A stretch of 64,000 nt of DNA, from assembly GCF_030848945.1 (NCBI RefSeq), contig NZ_JANHAX010000003.1, forward strand, positions 434,001 to 498,000, read 5' to 3'. Positions within the stretch are counted from its first letter, which is position 1, and each line of letters starts with the position of its first letter. A program made the position numbers and the translations under genes. Shown here one piece after another: positions 16,183-24,676 of the stretch. Below the pieces are notes generated by a model. It was given only the letters and a program-made list of their open reading frames with translations, was not told where the DNA came from and did no database searches. The stretch comes from Marimonas arenosa (GTDB taxonomy: Bacteria; Pseudomonadota; Alphaproteobacteria; Rhodobacterales; Rhodobacteraceae).

Positions 16183-16536
16183 ATGGGAAAACCCAAGAAG
16201 ACGAAAACCGACGCGGACATCGCCACACCTGCATTTGCCTCCGCGATGATGGCCGTCAGTCCGGTCGCCACCAAAGCCTGGCTGGACGTCCTGTCCGAAA
16301 GCACACGGTTCGTAGCGGATCGCCTGCAACAGGATCTGGACATTCAAAAGGCCATGCTGGCATGCAAGAACCCGACGGAATTGCTGCAGGTTCAAACAGA
16401 GTTTTTCCAAAAGGCCATTGAACAATACACCGACGAAGCCAAGCGCCTCTTCGAAATGATGTCCAAGGCGACGGAAGACACGATCAAGGACGTGCAATCG
16501 GGTCATTCCCGCGAATATAACGACGTGCCGCTGTGA
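16183..16536 (+). CDS. Phasin family protein
   Basis: 117-aa phasin-like protein that would coat polyhydroxyalkanoate granules. After a polar Lys/Thr-rich N-terminus it is almost wholly helical and amphipathic: TKAWLDVLSESTRFVADRLQ, KAMLACKNPTELLQVQTEFF and QKAIEQYTDEAKRLFEMM, the Phasin_2 pattern. The ATG at 16183 is 8 bp after GAGGAG. Monocistronic in appearance. Confidence 0.88.
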   Translation: MGKPKKTKTDADIATPAFASAMMAVSPVATKAWLDVLSESTRFVADRLQQDLDIQKAMLACKNPTELLQVQTEFFQKAIEQYTDEAKRLFEMMSKATEDTIKDVQSGHSREYNDVPL

Positions 16537-16723
16537 GCCCAGGCGGGGTGGTGACAGGATCGTCTGCGGAATCTGGGCCAACACGGCCTGTTGTCTCAGG
16601 CATGCTGCGTGGCAGGGATTTCCGTCAGTCCGCTCGAATGCTTGGTGGCAGGCTGCTGCCGAGATGACGCGGGCGCCGGGAGAACCGGACGGCGGCTTCG
16701 TTGTGTGAAGCAGACGGACGCGC

Positions 16724-17338
16724 TCAATACTCCACCCCGATCTGCGCCTTGATGCCGGAGCGGAACGGGTGCTTGACCAGTTCCATCTCGGTCACGAGAT
16801 CGGCGATCTCGATCAGTTCGTCCTTGGCGTTGCGGCCGGTCAGGACGACGTGGGTCATTTCGGGTTTCTCGTCGGTGAGAAACGTGACCACCTCGTCGAT
16901 GGGAATGTAATCGTAGCGCAGTGCGATATTGATCTCGTCCAGAAGCACCATGCTGTTGGCGGGGTCGCGGATCAGTTCTTTCGATTTCTCCCAGGCGGCA
17001 CGAGCCATCTCGATGTCGCGGTCGCGGTCTTGGGTTTCCCAGGTGAAGCCTTCGCCCATGGTGTGAAAAGCGCAGATATCGGAGAAGTGGCGTTCGATCA
17101 GGTCACGTTCGCCGGTTTTCATGCCGCCCTTGATGAATTGCACCACGGCGCATTGCATCCCGTGGGCGATGCAGCGGAAGATCATGCCGAAGGCGGCCGA
17201 GCTTTTGCCCTTGCCCTTGCCGGTGTGGACAATGACCAGGCCCTTCTTGTCGGTTTTGGTGGCCATGATCTTATCGCGGGCGGCTTTTTTCTTGGCCATC
17301 TTGCTGGCGTGGCGGTCGGCATCATTGGTCATTGTCAT
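16724..17338 (-). CDS. cobO: Cob(I)yrinic acid a,c-diamide adenosyltransferase
   Basis: 204-aa CobO/BtuR-type corrinoid adenosyltransferase, which transfers the adenosyl group of ATP to Co(I). The inverted P-loop reads VIVHTGKGKGKSSAAFGM (about residue 36). VVQFIKGGMKTGERDLIE and the Walker-B-like MVLLDEINIALRYDYI follow, and it ends LVKHPFRSGIKAQIGVEY, as in the family. It starts 10 bp after the GFA-like gene and lies 42 kb from the main cob cluster in this window. Start could be 17338 or 17332. Confidence 0.95.
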   Translation of the reverse strand: MTMTNDADRHASKMAKKKAARDKIMATKTDKKGLVIVHTGKGKGKSSAAFGMIFRCIAHGMQCAVVQFIKGGMKTGERDLIERHFSDICAFHTMGEGFTWETQDRDRDIEMARAAWEKSKELIRDPANSMVLLDEINIALRYDYIPIDEVVTFLTDEKPEMTHVVLTGRNAKDELIEIADLVTEMELVKHPFRSGIKAQIGVEY

Positions 17339-17347
17339 GTCCTTGGA

Positions 17348-17740
17348 TCATGTCCTTGGCAGGTCGTCACAGAGGTGGAGCCAGGGCAGCATTTCGTCGG
17401 TGTGCACGTGGCCCATGGGGCGGAAATGCCCGGGGTCGTCGAGAAGCGCGGCGTAGAAGTGGATCTCGCCCGGGAAGCGGTCGGCGCGGTAGGCTATCTG
17501 GCTGCCGCAATGCGGGTAGAAACTGCGGATGACGCCGGGAGAGGAGGCAAAATCGACGGGGGTTTCGCCGGTCCAGCGCCATTGCCCGTCAGGCACGCCG
17601 ATGAAGCTGGTGAACGGCGATGCGGTGGCCCGGCGGCAGCTTTCGCAGTGGCAATGGGCCATGAAACGGGGCGCACCGGAATAGGCGAAACCGCAGGCGC
17701 CGCACAGGCAGTGGCCGGTGATATCATCGCTGTTGGGCAT
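17348..17740 (-). CDS. GFA (glutathione-dependent formaldehyde-activating) fold protein
   Basis: 130-aa GFA/CENP-V-fold zinc protein. Cys motifs are HCLCGACGF (residues 9-17), AHCHCESCRRATASPF and FYPHCGSQIAYR. The usual CGS/CG-x2 of the third motif is present but its first Cys is His (P-H-C-G). The ATG at 17740 gives MPNSDDITGH; further upstream the frame is Pro/Arg-rich and crosses a small-RNA-like hairpin. Role unknown; the family is named for formaldehyde-glutathione chemistry, but most members are uncharacterised. Likely co-transcribed with cobO. Confidence 0.85.
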   Translation of the reverse strand: MPNSDDITGHCLCGACGFAYSGAPRFMAHCHCESCRRATASPFTSFIGVPDGQWRWTGETPVDFASSPGVIRSFYPHCGSQIAYRADRFPGEIHFYAALLDDPGHFRPMGHVHTDEMLPWLHLCDDLPRT

Positions 17741-17807
17741 GCGCCGTTCTCCTGTTCGCGAAGAACAGTGTGCGCAGGCAACCGGGCGGATGCAAGCCGG
17801 TGGTGGC

Positions 17808-17892
17808 GGGAAAATAAGGGCGGGCGGCCTGTTAAGGAGGAAGGAGCCGCCCGCCCGCTGAACCGGGCGCAAGGGAGGTCGCGGCCCGGTGT
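17808..17892 (-). ncRNA. Candidate two-hairpin small RNA with anti-Shine-Dalgarno loops
   Basis: On the minus strand two hairpins follow each other. The first pairs ACCGGGC with GCCCGGT (17890-17884 with 17868-17862) and its loop carries CCTCCC. The second is a perfect 11-bp GC stem (17856-17846 with 17828-17818), its loop carries CTTCCTCC, and it is followed by TTATTTT, a good Rho-independent terminator. Tandem hairpins that expose C/U-rich anti-Shine-Dalgarno loops are the hallmark of alphaproteobacterial suhB/alpha-r14 and CcsR-type sRNAs. It sits in the leader of the GFA-cobO operon, so it could instead be an attenuator. Ends are estimates. Confidence 0.55.
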
Positions 17893-17896
17893 TCCT

Positions 17897-17919
17897 TGTG
17901 ACACGTTTTGCATGTCACA
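17897..17919. promoter_or_regulatory. 23-bp inverted repeat upstream of the small-RNA candidate
   Basis: TGTGACA-N9-TGTCACA, perfect 7-bp arms, lying just upstream of the predicted RNA start on the minus strand. It is symmetric enough to be a protein-binding site. The spacing is too wide for a CRP/FNR site (TGTGA-N6-TCACA). Confidence 0.45.
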
Positions 17920-18009
17920 TTTCACATTTGGAATATAAATATCATGCCGAAAATGGAATGCAACGGGGAAAGTTGACTCGCTGATGACGCTTTTATGATC
18001 GAGGCACAG

Positions 18010-18025
18010 TTAACCGTCTGTTAAC
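18010..18025 (+). promoter_or_regulatory. CtrA-type box
   Basis: TTAACCGTCTGTTAAC matches the CtrA consensus TTAA-N7-TTAAC exactly and ends 22 bp before the lipoprotein start codon. CtrA is the global cell-cycle/motility response regulator of alphaproteobacteria. Close placement to the start could activate or block transcription. Confidence 0.6.
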
Positions 18026-18047
18026 CCCGTTTCGGTTTCTTAACGGC

Positions 18048-18464
18048 ATGAAAACATTGCTGAAGCTTGGAATTTACCTGACTCTGACCGCCTGCAACAC
18101 GCCCAGCCTCGGGTTTCGCGGGGTGGCGCCGGTGCGGATAACGGCGGGGCAAAGCACTTTCGACGTCCGAGTCGATGGCAACCGGGCGGAAGCGATTCGG
18201 CTGAACCGGGAATGGGCGCCGCGGCTCGAGGCCGTGGCGCCGCGGGCGGTGGTGGCCATCGAGAAGGTGTCGGGCTGCGAAGTGACGAAACTCGGGGGCG
18301 ACCAGGCGCTGATCACCGCCCGGCTGCGATGCGCGGGTGACGCAACGCCGATGACGGTCGCGCCCGGGCGGATCGAATACGACTGCGATATCGACGACGT
18401 CTATGTGAACCGGAGTTTGGCTGAGAGGATCGCCGAGATGACCTGCACGCCGCGCCCCTATTGA
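18048..18464 (+). CDS. Hypothetical lipoprotein
   Basis: 138-aa predicted lipoprotein. A lipobox LTAC at residues 13-16 after a Lys-containing N-terminus (MKTLLKLGIYLTLTAC) predicts lipidation at Cys16. The mature part has three further Cys pairs or singles (GCEVTK, RLRCAGD, YDCDID, MTCTPRP) that could form disulfides in the periplasm. Family not recognised. No good ribosome site is visible before the ATG. It is monocistronic, with a CtrA-type box just upstream, and ends at a dispersed repeat. Confidence 0.8.
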   Translation: MKTLLKLGIYLTLTACNTPSLGFRGVAPVRITAGQSTFDVRVDGNRAEAIRLNREWAPRLEAVAPRAVVAIEKVSGCEVTKLGGDQALITARLRCAGDATPMTVAPGRIEYDCDIDDVYVNRSLAERIAEMTCTPRPY

Positions 18465-18477
18465 GGAAATGGCCGCC

Positions 18478-18677
18478 CTCGGGCGTCGCCCACCCCGGAG
18501 AGCGCGGGCCCGGCCGCAGCGTCACGCCCGCCCGCCCCGACGCCCTCGGGCGGCCATGGGGCTGCGCAGCCCGGAGTTCCGTGTCTGGAGCATCCGTTGA
18601 ATGTCTCCGGCGGGGATAGTTTGCAGCAAGAGGAAGAGGTTGGGTGTTTCCGGTTTCCTCTTGCCAAAATATTCATG
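18478..18677 (-). repeat. Dispersed intergenic repeat, copy A
   Basis: Between two convergent genes. A G/C palindromic part (GCCGCCCTCGGGCG at 18472-18485 and CGCCCTCGGGCGGC near 18541-18554) is followed on the minus strand by CATGAATATTTTGGCAAGAG (around 18677-18655). The A/T core recurs at 22.56, 28.67 and 36.15 kb. Confidence 0.5.
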
Positions 18678-18733
18678 AGGCGTGCGGGACCGCGCGCGCC
18701 CCAAGCGCCTGCGCGTACGGGGACGCCGCTGAT

Positions 18734-19984
18734 TCAGCGCATCCGGCGCAGGGTTTGCAGGAAGCCCGGCGAGGCGTAGCCGTCGGGCGTGAGCCCATGG
18801 GCCTTCTGGAAGGACCGCACGGCGTCGATGGTGAGCGGGCCGATCTTGCCGTCGAGTTTCTGCGGGTCGAAGCCGTGGCGGCGCAGCAGGGTCTGCAACT
18901 CCATGCGCTCGGGCAGGGTGAGGGCGCGGTCTTCGCGCGGCCAGCCGCCCTGGATCGGCGGCCCGCCGGCGATGCGGTCGGCAAGATGGCCGACGCCGAT
19001 CACATAGGCATCGGCAGTATTGTAGCTTTCGATGACCGCGAAGTTGCGGAAGATCATGAAAGCGGCCCCCTCGGCGCCACCGGGCAGCAGGATAGTGGCC
19101 GGGCCGTGGTCGGGCACCGGGTTTCCCCGAATATCCTTCACCCCGAGGTTGGCCCATTCCGACGGCATTTTTTCCAGATCGCGGCGGGCGAGGAGGTAGT
19201 TGAAACCCTCGGGCAGGCGCACTTCGATCCCCCAGGGCACCCTGGTTTCCCAGCCATTGGCCTTGAGGTAGTTGGCTGCCGAGGCCAGCGCGTCGGCCGG
19301 GTCGTCGCCCCAGATGTCACGCTTGCCGTCGCGGTCGTAGTCTACCGCGTGGGCGTGCCAGCTGGATGGCATGAACTGGGTATGGCCCATGGCACCGGCC
19401 CAGCTGCCTTTCATCCCGGCTGGGCTGGTGTGGCCATCGTTCAGAATTTTCAGTGCATCGAGGAGCTGGGTCTCGAAAAAGGCCCCGCGGCGGCCATCGA
19501 AGGCGAGCGTCGCCAGCGCCTCGATCGTCGGAATCGAGCCGCGGAAGCTGCCATAGGCGCTTTCCAGTCCCCAGATCGCGGTGACGATTTCCTTTTCGAC
19601 GCCGTAGCGTTTTTCGATTTGCCCGAGCAGGGCGGCGTGTTTTTTCATTGCCTTCTTGCCGGCGGCAATGCGGGCGTCGGAGGCGGCACTGTCGAGATAG
19701 ACCCAGACGGTCTTTGTGAACTCGTTCTGAGTGCGGTCTTTCTGCACCACGTCGGTATTGTATTTGATGCCCGTAAAGGCGGCGTCGAGGATCTCGGTGG
19801 GGATGCCTCCGGCGGCGGCGCGGGCGCGAAAATCGTGCACCCAGCGCTGGAAGGCGGCGTTTTTGGTGGAAACCATGGTCTTGGCGGCGCGGGTGAGAGG
19901 GCGGAGCGAAGTTTCAGGCGGGTTGGCAAGGGCCGGGGCGGCCAGAAACAGCCCGAGAAGGGCAGGAAGAAAACCGATACGCAT
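18734..19984 (-). CDS. Lytic murein transglycosylase (MltB family) with peptidoglycan-binding domain
   Basis: 416-aa periplasmic peptidoglycan lyase. A Sec signal peptide (MRIGFLPALLGLFLAAPALA) is followed by the MltB/SLT_2 catalytic domain. The catalytic Glu sits in AIWGLESAYGSFRG, and GAMGHTQFMPSSWHAHAVDYD matches the family's substrate-binding loop. The C-terminal 60 residues form a PG_binding_1 domain (LLRRHGFDPQKLDGKIGPLT). The ATG at 19984 is chosen because it begins the signal peptide; an upstream ATG at 20017 would add 11 polar residues. Confidence 0.93.
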   Translation of the reverse strand: MRIGFLPALLGLFLAAPALANPPETSLRPLTRAAKTMVSTKNAAFQRWVHDFRARAAAGGIPTEILDAAFTGIKYNTDVVQKDRTQNEFTKTVWVYLDSAASDARIAAGKKAMKKHAALLGQIEKRYGVEKEIVTAIWGLESAYGSFRGSIPTIEALATLAFDGRRGAFFETQLLDALKILNDGHTSPAGMKGSWAGAMGHTQFMPSSWHAHAVDYDRDGKRDIWGDDPADALASAANYLKANGWETRVPWGIEVRLPEGFNYLLARRDLEKMPSEWANLGVKDIRGNPVPDHGPATILLPGGAEGAAFMIFRNFAVIESYNTADAYVIGVGHLADRIAGGPPIQGGWPREDRALTLPERMELQTLLRRHGFDPQKLDGKIGPLTIDAVRSFQKAHGLTPDGYASPGFLQTLRRMR

Positions 19985-20116
19985 ATGCTCGTGCCCCTTG
20001 GTGGGATTTGCCTGCATGGTAGGGCGGAATCGGGTGCGGGGGAAGGGTGCAGGGGGAATTCCGCCTGCCGGAAAAGACCCGGATCACGCCCGGGTGAGGA
20101 GAGCGGGCCCGGGGGG

Positions 20117-22378
20117 CTATTTGCGGCGGCGTTTGACCTTGCGGTCGGTTTTAGCGGCTTTTTTCTTCGCGCGCGCGAGTTTGCGTTTCGCCGGTTTGCC
20201 GCGGCGGCCGCGCCCGGCACCGGAGCCTTGCGGCAGGGATTTGCCCTGGTGCGTGATCAGTTCCAGCGCGATTCCACCGGTGACCGGCGCGGCTTCGGAC
20301 AGGCGGACGACGACTCGGTCGCCCAGCGAAATAACGGTGCCGGTGTCTGCACCGACGAGATGGCCCGCGTCGCGGTCGAAATGGAAATATTCGTGACCCA
20401 GGCTGCGCATCGGGATGAGCCCGTCGGCGCCGGTTTCATCGAGCCGGACGAAGACGCCGAACCGCGCAATGCCGGAGATGCGCCCGGAGAACTCGCTGCC
20501 GACACGCTCGGAAAGGAAGGCGGCGAGGTAGCGGTCGGTGGTGTCGCGCTCGGCCATCATCGAGCGGCGCTCGGTTTCGCTGATATGGGCAGCGGTGGGT
20601 TCGAGCCGCTGGATGTCGTCCGGGGACAGACCATCGTCGCCCCATTTGTGGGCGGTGATCAGGGCGCGGTGCACGATCAGGTCGGAGTAGCGCCGGATCG
20701 GCGAGGTGAAATGGGCATAGGCCTGCAGGGCGAGACCGAAATGGCCGAAATTCGACGGGCTGTAATAAGCCTGGGTCATCGACCGCAGCGTTGCGAGGTT
20801 GATCAACTCGTCATGATCGGTGCCCTCGGCCGAAGACAGCAGCGCGTTCAGGTGCGAGGTTTTCAACACCTGACCCTTGGCCAGCGTCAGGCCGGCGGCC
20901 TGCGCCGTGTCGCGCAGCGCGTCGAGCTTTTCCTTGGGCGGTTCCTCGTGGACGCGGAAGAGCAGGGGCGAGCGCCGGGCGATGAGGTCTTCGGCAGCGG
21001 CGACGTTGGCGAGGATCATGAAGTCCTCGATCAGCCGGTGGGCGTCGAGACGGTCGGCGAAGTTGACCGACTGGACCTCGCCTTCCTCGGAGAGCACGAT
21101 CTTGCGCTCGGGCAGGTCGAGGTCGAGCGGCTGGCGGCGGTGACGGGCCTGGGTGAGCGCATCGTAGGCGGCATAGAGCGGCCGGATGACGTCTTCCATC
21201 AGGGGGGCGCATTTTTCGTTCGGGTTGCCGTCCTGGGCCTCTTGCACCTCGTGGTAATTCAGCGAGGCGACCGAGCGCATCAGGCCGCGGGTGAAGCGGT
21301 GCGCGCGTTTTTCGCCATGGGCGTCGATCTGGATGCGCACGGCCAGACAGGCGCGCTCGACCCCTTCGTGCAGCGAGCAGAGATCACCGGAAAGCCGGTC
21401 GGGAAGCATCGGCACGACGCGGTCGGGGAAATAAGAGGAATTGCCGCGCTTGCGGGCTTCGGCGTCGAGCGCGGTGTCGGGGCGGACATACTGGGCCACA
21501 TCGGCGATCGCAACCCAGATGACATGGCCGCCGTCGTTCTTGGGGTCGTCGTCCTCATGCGCCCAGACGGCATCGTCATGGTCGCGGGCGTCGGCCGGGT
21601 CGATGGTGATCAGCGGCATGTCGCGCAGGTCTTCGCGGGCGTCGAGCCCCGCCGGGTGCATGGCGTCGGCCTCGGCAATGACCGCGTCGGGGAAATCGTG
21701 CGGCAACCCGTGCTGGTGGATGGCGATGAGCGAGACGGCCTTGGGTTGAGACGGGTCACCCAGGCGGCCGACGATGCGGGCGCGCGGCAGGCCCATACGG
21801 CCTTTCGGGCCGGATTGTTCGGCCTCGACCAACTCGCCTTCCCTGGCGCCGCCCATCTCGGCCTTGCCAACCAGCCATTCCTTGCCGTCACCCTTGTCGA
21901 TAGGCAGGATCCGGCCGCCTTCGGGGGTCTTGCGGAAGATGCCGAGGACGCGGCGGGGGTTGGTGCCGATACGGCGGATGAGGCGGGCCTCGTAGGCGAA
22001 GTCGCCCTTGGTCTCGGTGAGGCGGGCCAGGATGCGATCGCCGACACCCAGCGCCGGATCCGAGGCGCGTGCGATGATCAGGACGCGCGGCTCGGGGCTG
22101 TCGCCCTTCCATTCCATCGGCCGGGCGGTGAGATCGCCGTCGGGAGTCGGATCGGAGATCTGGAGAACGGCGACGGGCGGCAGCTTTTCGGGGTCGCGAT
22201 AGGTCTTCTTGCGCTTTTGCAGGTGGCCTTCTTCCTCGAGTTCCTTAAGCAGGCGCTTGAGGTCGATCCGCGCCGCGCCCTTGATCCCGAAGGCGCGGGC
22301 GATATCGCGTTTGGCGGTTTCAGTCGGATTGTCGGAGATCCATTGCAGAATCTCGTCCTTTGTCGGCAGCTGGCTCAT
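20117..22378 (-). CDS. rnr: Ribonuclease R
   Basis: 753-aa 3'-5' exoribonuclease. An N-terminal helix-turn-helix-like part (DEILQWISDNPTETAKRDIA) and cold-shock domains lead into the RNB catalytic domain with DPADARDHDDAVWAHEDD, whose Asp cluster binds Mg. Later come PIRRYSDLIVHRAL and a C-terminal S1 domain (GRISGIARFGVFVRLDETGA). The tail is very Lys/Arg-rich, as in RNase R. Length is close to the family's 750-800. A 4.4-kb open frame runs antisense through it but is a codon-bias shadow. Confidence 0.96.
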   Translation of the reverse strand: MSQLPTKDEILQWISDNPTETAKRDIARAFGIKGAARIDLKRLLKELEEEGHLQKRKKTYRDPEKLPPVAVLQISDPTPDGDLTARPMEWKGDSPEPRVLIIARASDPALGVGDRILARLTETKGDFAYEARLIRRIGTNPRRVLGIFRKTPEGGRILPIDKGDGKEWLVGKAEMGGAREGELVEAEQSGPKGRMGLPRARIVGRLGDPSQPKAVSLIAIHQHGLPHDFPDAVIAEADAMHPAGLDAREDLRDMPLITIDPADARDHDDAVWAHEDDDPKNDGGHVIWVAIADVAQYVRPDTALDAEARKRGNSSYFPDRVVPMLPDRLSGDLCSLHEGVERACLAVRIQIDAHGEKRAHRFTRGLMRSVASLNYHEVQEAQDGNPNEKCAPLMEDVIRPLYAAYDALTQARHRRQPLDLDLPERKIVLSEEGEVQSVNFADRLDAHRLIEDFMILANVAAAEDLIARRSPLLFRVHEEPPKEKLDALRDTAQAAGLTLAKGQVLKTSHLNALLSSAEGTDHDELINLATLRSMTQAYYSPSNFGHFGLALQAYAHFTSPIRRYSDLIVHRALITAHKWGDDGLSPDDIQRLEPTAAHISETERRSMMAERDTTDRYLAAFLSERVGSEFSGRISGIARFGVFVRLDETGADGLIPMRSLGHEYFHFDRDAGHLVGADTGTVISLGDRVVVRLSEAAPVTGGIALELITHQGKSLPQGSGAGRGRRGKPAKRKLARAKKKAAKTDRKVKRRRK

Positions 22379-22426
22379 GGCGCCGGGTTAGCACGGGCTG
22401 TGGTCCGCGTCATCGGGAAAGTCGCG

Positions 22427-22582
22427 GGTGGACACCTTGGGTCGCCGCCTCGGCACAGCGCCCGCCCGCCCTCCCCGCTGCGCCGAGGCGGCTTGGCGCG
22501 GTCCGTTCGGCGCGGGGCGCGGGAGGGCGGGCGTGGCGGCCAACCCCGACACCTCCGGGATGTTCTTGGCACGATGAAGGGA
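22427..22582 (+). repeat. Dispersed intergenic repeat, copy B
   Basis: 233-bp gap between rnr and the next gene. It has a G/C-rich inverted part (GCGCCCGCCCGCCCTCCCC and GCGCGGGAGGGCGGGCG) followed by CGGGATGTTCTTGGCACGAT, a diverged version of the A/T core in the other copies (CGGAATATTTTCGGCAAGAT at 36.15 kb). Confidence 0.5.
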
Positions 22583-22611
22583 GGGCCGGCGGTCCCGGGC
22601 TGCGATATCTG

Positions 22612-23265
22612 TCAGAGATCGGCGGCGCGATCGACATCCGCGAGGGTGTCGGCCAGCGCGACCCGGCGGCGGTCCAGCGAGGCGAGGCTGTCAGCCAGGG
22701 CATGCGGCGTCGACCAGCGGACGCTGTTGAACAGGCCGGCGCGGGCCAGCGACGGGTGGCGCAGGCCGACCAGCCAGAAGCCGCCGTCGCTGGCGGGGCC
22801 GAACACGGCATCGTGGCCCCGGCAGAGGCGGACGGCCCGAGCGATATGGGCCGCCTTGAGCCCGGGGAGATCTCCGCCGATCAGGCAGACGGGGCCGGGA
22901 TGCGGCAGGCGCAGGAGCCGGGCCATGCGCTGGCCGAGATCGCCCGCGCCTTGCGGGACGCGCGGCAGGAGCGCGGGCCAAAATGGCGCGCGGAGGTCAG
23001 TGTCGGGAGAGACGGCCAATATCGTGTCCCAGCGCGGATCGGTCACCTCGCGGACGAGACGGGCAACCTGATGACGGAACCACCAAGTCGCCGGGATCGT
23101 GCCGATATCGTGGGCGAGCCGGGTTTTGACCCGTCCCGCGACAGGTGCCTTGACCATGATGATCAGGCGGGGTCTACGCGGTACAGCCGGGATGCGTTGT
23201 CCCGGCAGGTGATTTCGGTCGGGACCCCGCCGGCAGGAAAAGCGGCGCGCCGGACGGTCAGGCAA
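22612..23265 (-). CDS. TIGR04282/DUF2064-type glycosyltransferase
   Basis: About 217 aa. Core motifs [15 protein letters not shown] (nucleotide-sugar loop), [20 protein letters not shown] and [20 protein letters not shown] are those of the TIGR04282 nucleotidyl/glycosyltransferase-like family, often linked to arsenosugar genes (no such partner here). The start is uncertain: TTG at 23265 overlaps the dapE stop and adds an Arg-rich lead, while ATG at 23157 would begin directly at MVKAPVAG but lose the usual first strand (RPRLIIM). Confidence 0.85.
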   Translation of the reverse strand: MPDRPARRFSCRRGPDRNHLPGQRIPAVPRRPRLIIMVKAPVAGRVKTRLAHDIGTIPATWWFRHQVARLVREVTDPRWDTILAVSPDTDLRAPFWPALLPRVPQGAGDLGQRMARLLRLPHPGPVCLIGGDLPGLKAAHIARAVRLCRGHDAVFGPASDGGFWLVGLRHPSLARAGLFNSVRWSTPHALADSLASLDRRRVALADTLADVDRAADL

Positions 23266-24406
23266 AATAATCCCGCAGGATTCGGCCGTAGATCGTCTTC
23301 AACTGAGTGATCTGGTCGGCCGGCACGCGTTCGTCGACCTGGTGCATGAAATGACCGACCAGGCCGAATTCGACCACCGGGCAGTGATGCTTGACGAAGC
23401 GTGCATCCGAGGTGCCGCCCGAGGTCGAGAGCACCGGGCGGCGGCCGGTCTCACCTTCGACTGCGCCGGCGACGAGGTCCGAGAGCGGCCCCGGGGGTGT
23501 CAGAAAACTTTCGCCCGAGATCTTCACTCGCATGTCGATGCCGACGCCGAAATCGGCAGCGACCATGTCGGCTTCCTCCTCCATCCATTTCGACAGCGAC
23601 GCGCCGGAATGCAGGTCATTGAAGCGGATGTTGACGGTGCCGGTGCAATGGGCGGGAATGACGTTGGTGGCCGGGTTGCCGGTGTCGATGCCGACAATGG
23701 CGAGGGAGGAGGCGTCGAAATGCTCGGAGCCATCGTCGAGCTTGTGCGAAGCCAGCCGGTCCATCAGCCGGGCCATCGCCGGGAGCGGGTTGACCGCGCG
23801 ATGAGGATAAGCCGAGTGTCCCTGTTTGCCGGTCACCGTGAACCACGCGGACATCGAGCCGCGGCGGCCGATCTTCATCATTTCGCCCATCTCGTCGGGG
23901 CAGGTGGGTTCGCCCACGAGGCAGACGGACATCGCCTCGCCATTGTTCGACATCCAGTCCAGCAGTGCGGTCGTGCCGTCCACCGCGTCGCCTTCCTCGT
24001 CGCCAGTGATGGCGAGAATGATGGCCCCTTCTGGGGGTGTGTTTCTGACGAAATCCACTGCGGCTGCGGCGAAGGCGGCGACGCCGGATTTCATGTCGGT
24101 GGCGCCGCGGCCCCAGAGGACGCCATCGACAAGGTCGCCCGAGAACGGGCCGTGGGTCCAGGCGGCGTCGTCTCCCGGCGGAACCACGTCTGTGTGGCCG
24201 TTGAAGCCGAAGCTGCGTGCATGGCCCTTGTCGCCCCAGCGGGCGAAGAGGTTGGCCACGCCGCCGCGGTCCACCCGGACACAGGTGAACCCGGCCTCGG
24301 AAAGGACCTCGTCGAGAAGCGCCAGCGCACCGCCTTCGGCCGGGGTGACGGAGTTGCAGCGGATCAGGTTCTGAGTCAGGTGGACGGGATCAAGGTTGGC
24401 GGTCAT
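23258..24406 (-). CDS. dapE: Succinyl-diaminopimelate desuccinylase
   Basis: 382-aa M20-family metallohydrolase of the lysine/meso-DAP pathway, cleaving N-succinyl-L,L-diaminopimelate. Metal-site motifs in order: [15 protein letters not shown] (His and Asp), [16 protein letters not shown] (bridging Asp), [17 protein letters not shown] (catalytic Glu-Glu) and [27 protein letters not shown] and the C-terminal [17 protein letters not shown] complete the fold. The ATG at 24406 gives the usual [15 protein letters not shown] start. The stop overlaps the next gene's TTG. Confidence 0.96.
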   Translation of the reverse strand: MTANLDPVHLTQNLIRCNSVTPAEGGALALLDEVLSEAGFTCVRVDRGGVANLFARWGDKGHARSFGFNGHTDVVPPGDDAAWTHGPFSGDLVDGVLWGRGATDMKSGVAAFAAAAVDFVRNTPPEGAIILAITGDEEGDAVDGTTALLDWMSNNGEAMSVCLVGEPTCPDEMGEMMKIGRRGSMSAWFTVTGKQGHSAYPHRAVNPLPAMARLMDRLASHKLDDGSEHFDASSLAIVGIDTGNPATNVIPAHCTGTVNIRFNDLHSGASLSKWMEEEADMVAADFGVGIDMRVKISGESFLTPPGPLSDLVAGAVEGETGRRPVLSTSGGTSDARFVKHHCPVVEFGLVGHFMHQVDERVPADQITQLKTIYGRILRDYFA

Positions 24407-24676
24407 GGCGGGCCTATTGCTGGGGTTTCGGCACAAGGCCTAGCCGAGAACGCGGCCGGGCGCAAATGGCGGCAACCGAGGGCGCCGCAGCGGAAAAATC
24501 CGGACTTAACAGGGAGGGCCAGGGCGTGTTACGATTTCTGCAGGGAAAAGACCCGAGGCAGGGCTGATCCGGGACCCACCCGGACGAGCGGATTGGCGAA
24601 GAAATCGAAAGGTGCGGGCACTGCGTCCGTGCGGCGGTGCCATACATCTGCCCGGGTGCTGAGCAGAGGACCGGCG

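Noticed and set aside
17741-18047. Cobalamin riboswitch before GFA-cobO
   Set aside because: No B12-box-like sequence was found; the structures present fit a two-hairpin small RNA better.
18644-23071. A 1475-codon open frame on the plus strand
   Set aside because: It is exactly antisense to the lytic transglycosylase, RNase R and TIGR04282 genes, has no recognisable domains and reflects high-G+C codon bias; the minus-strand proteins carry clear family motifs.
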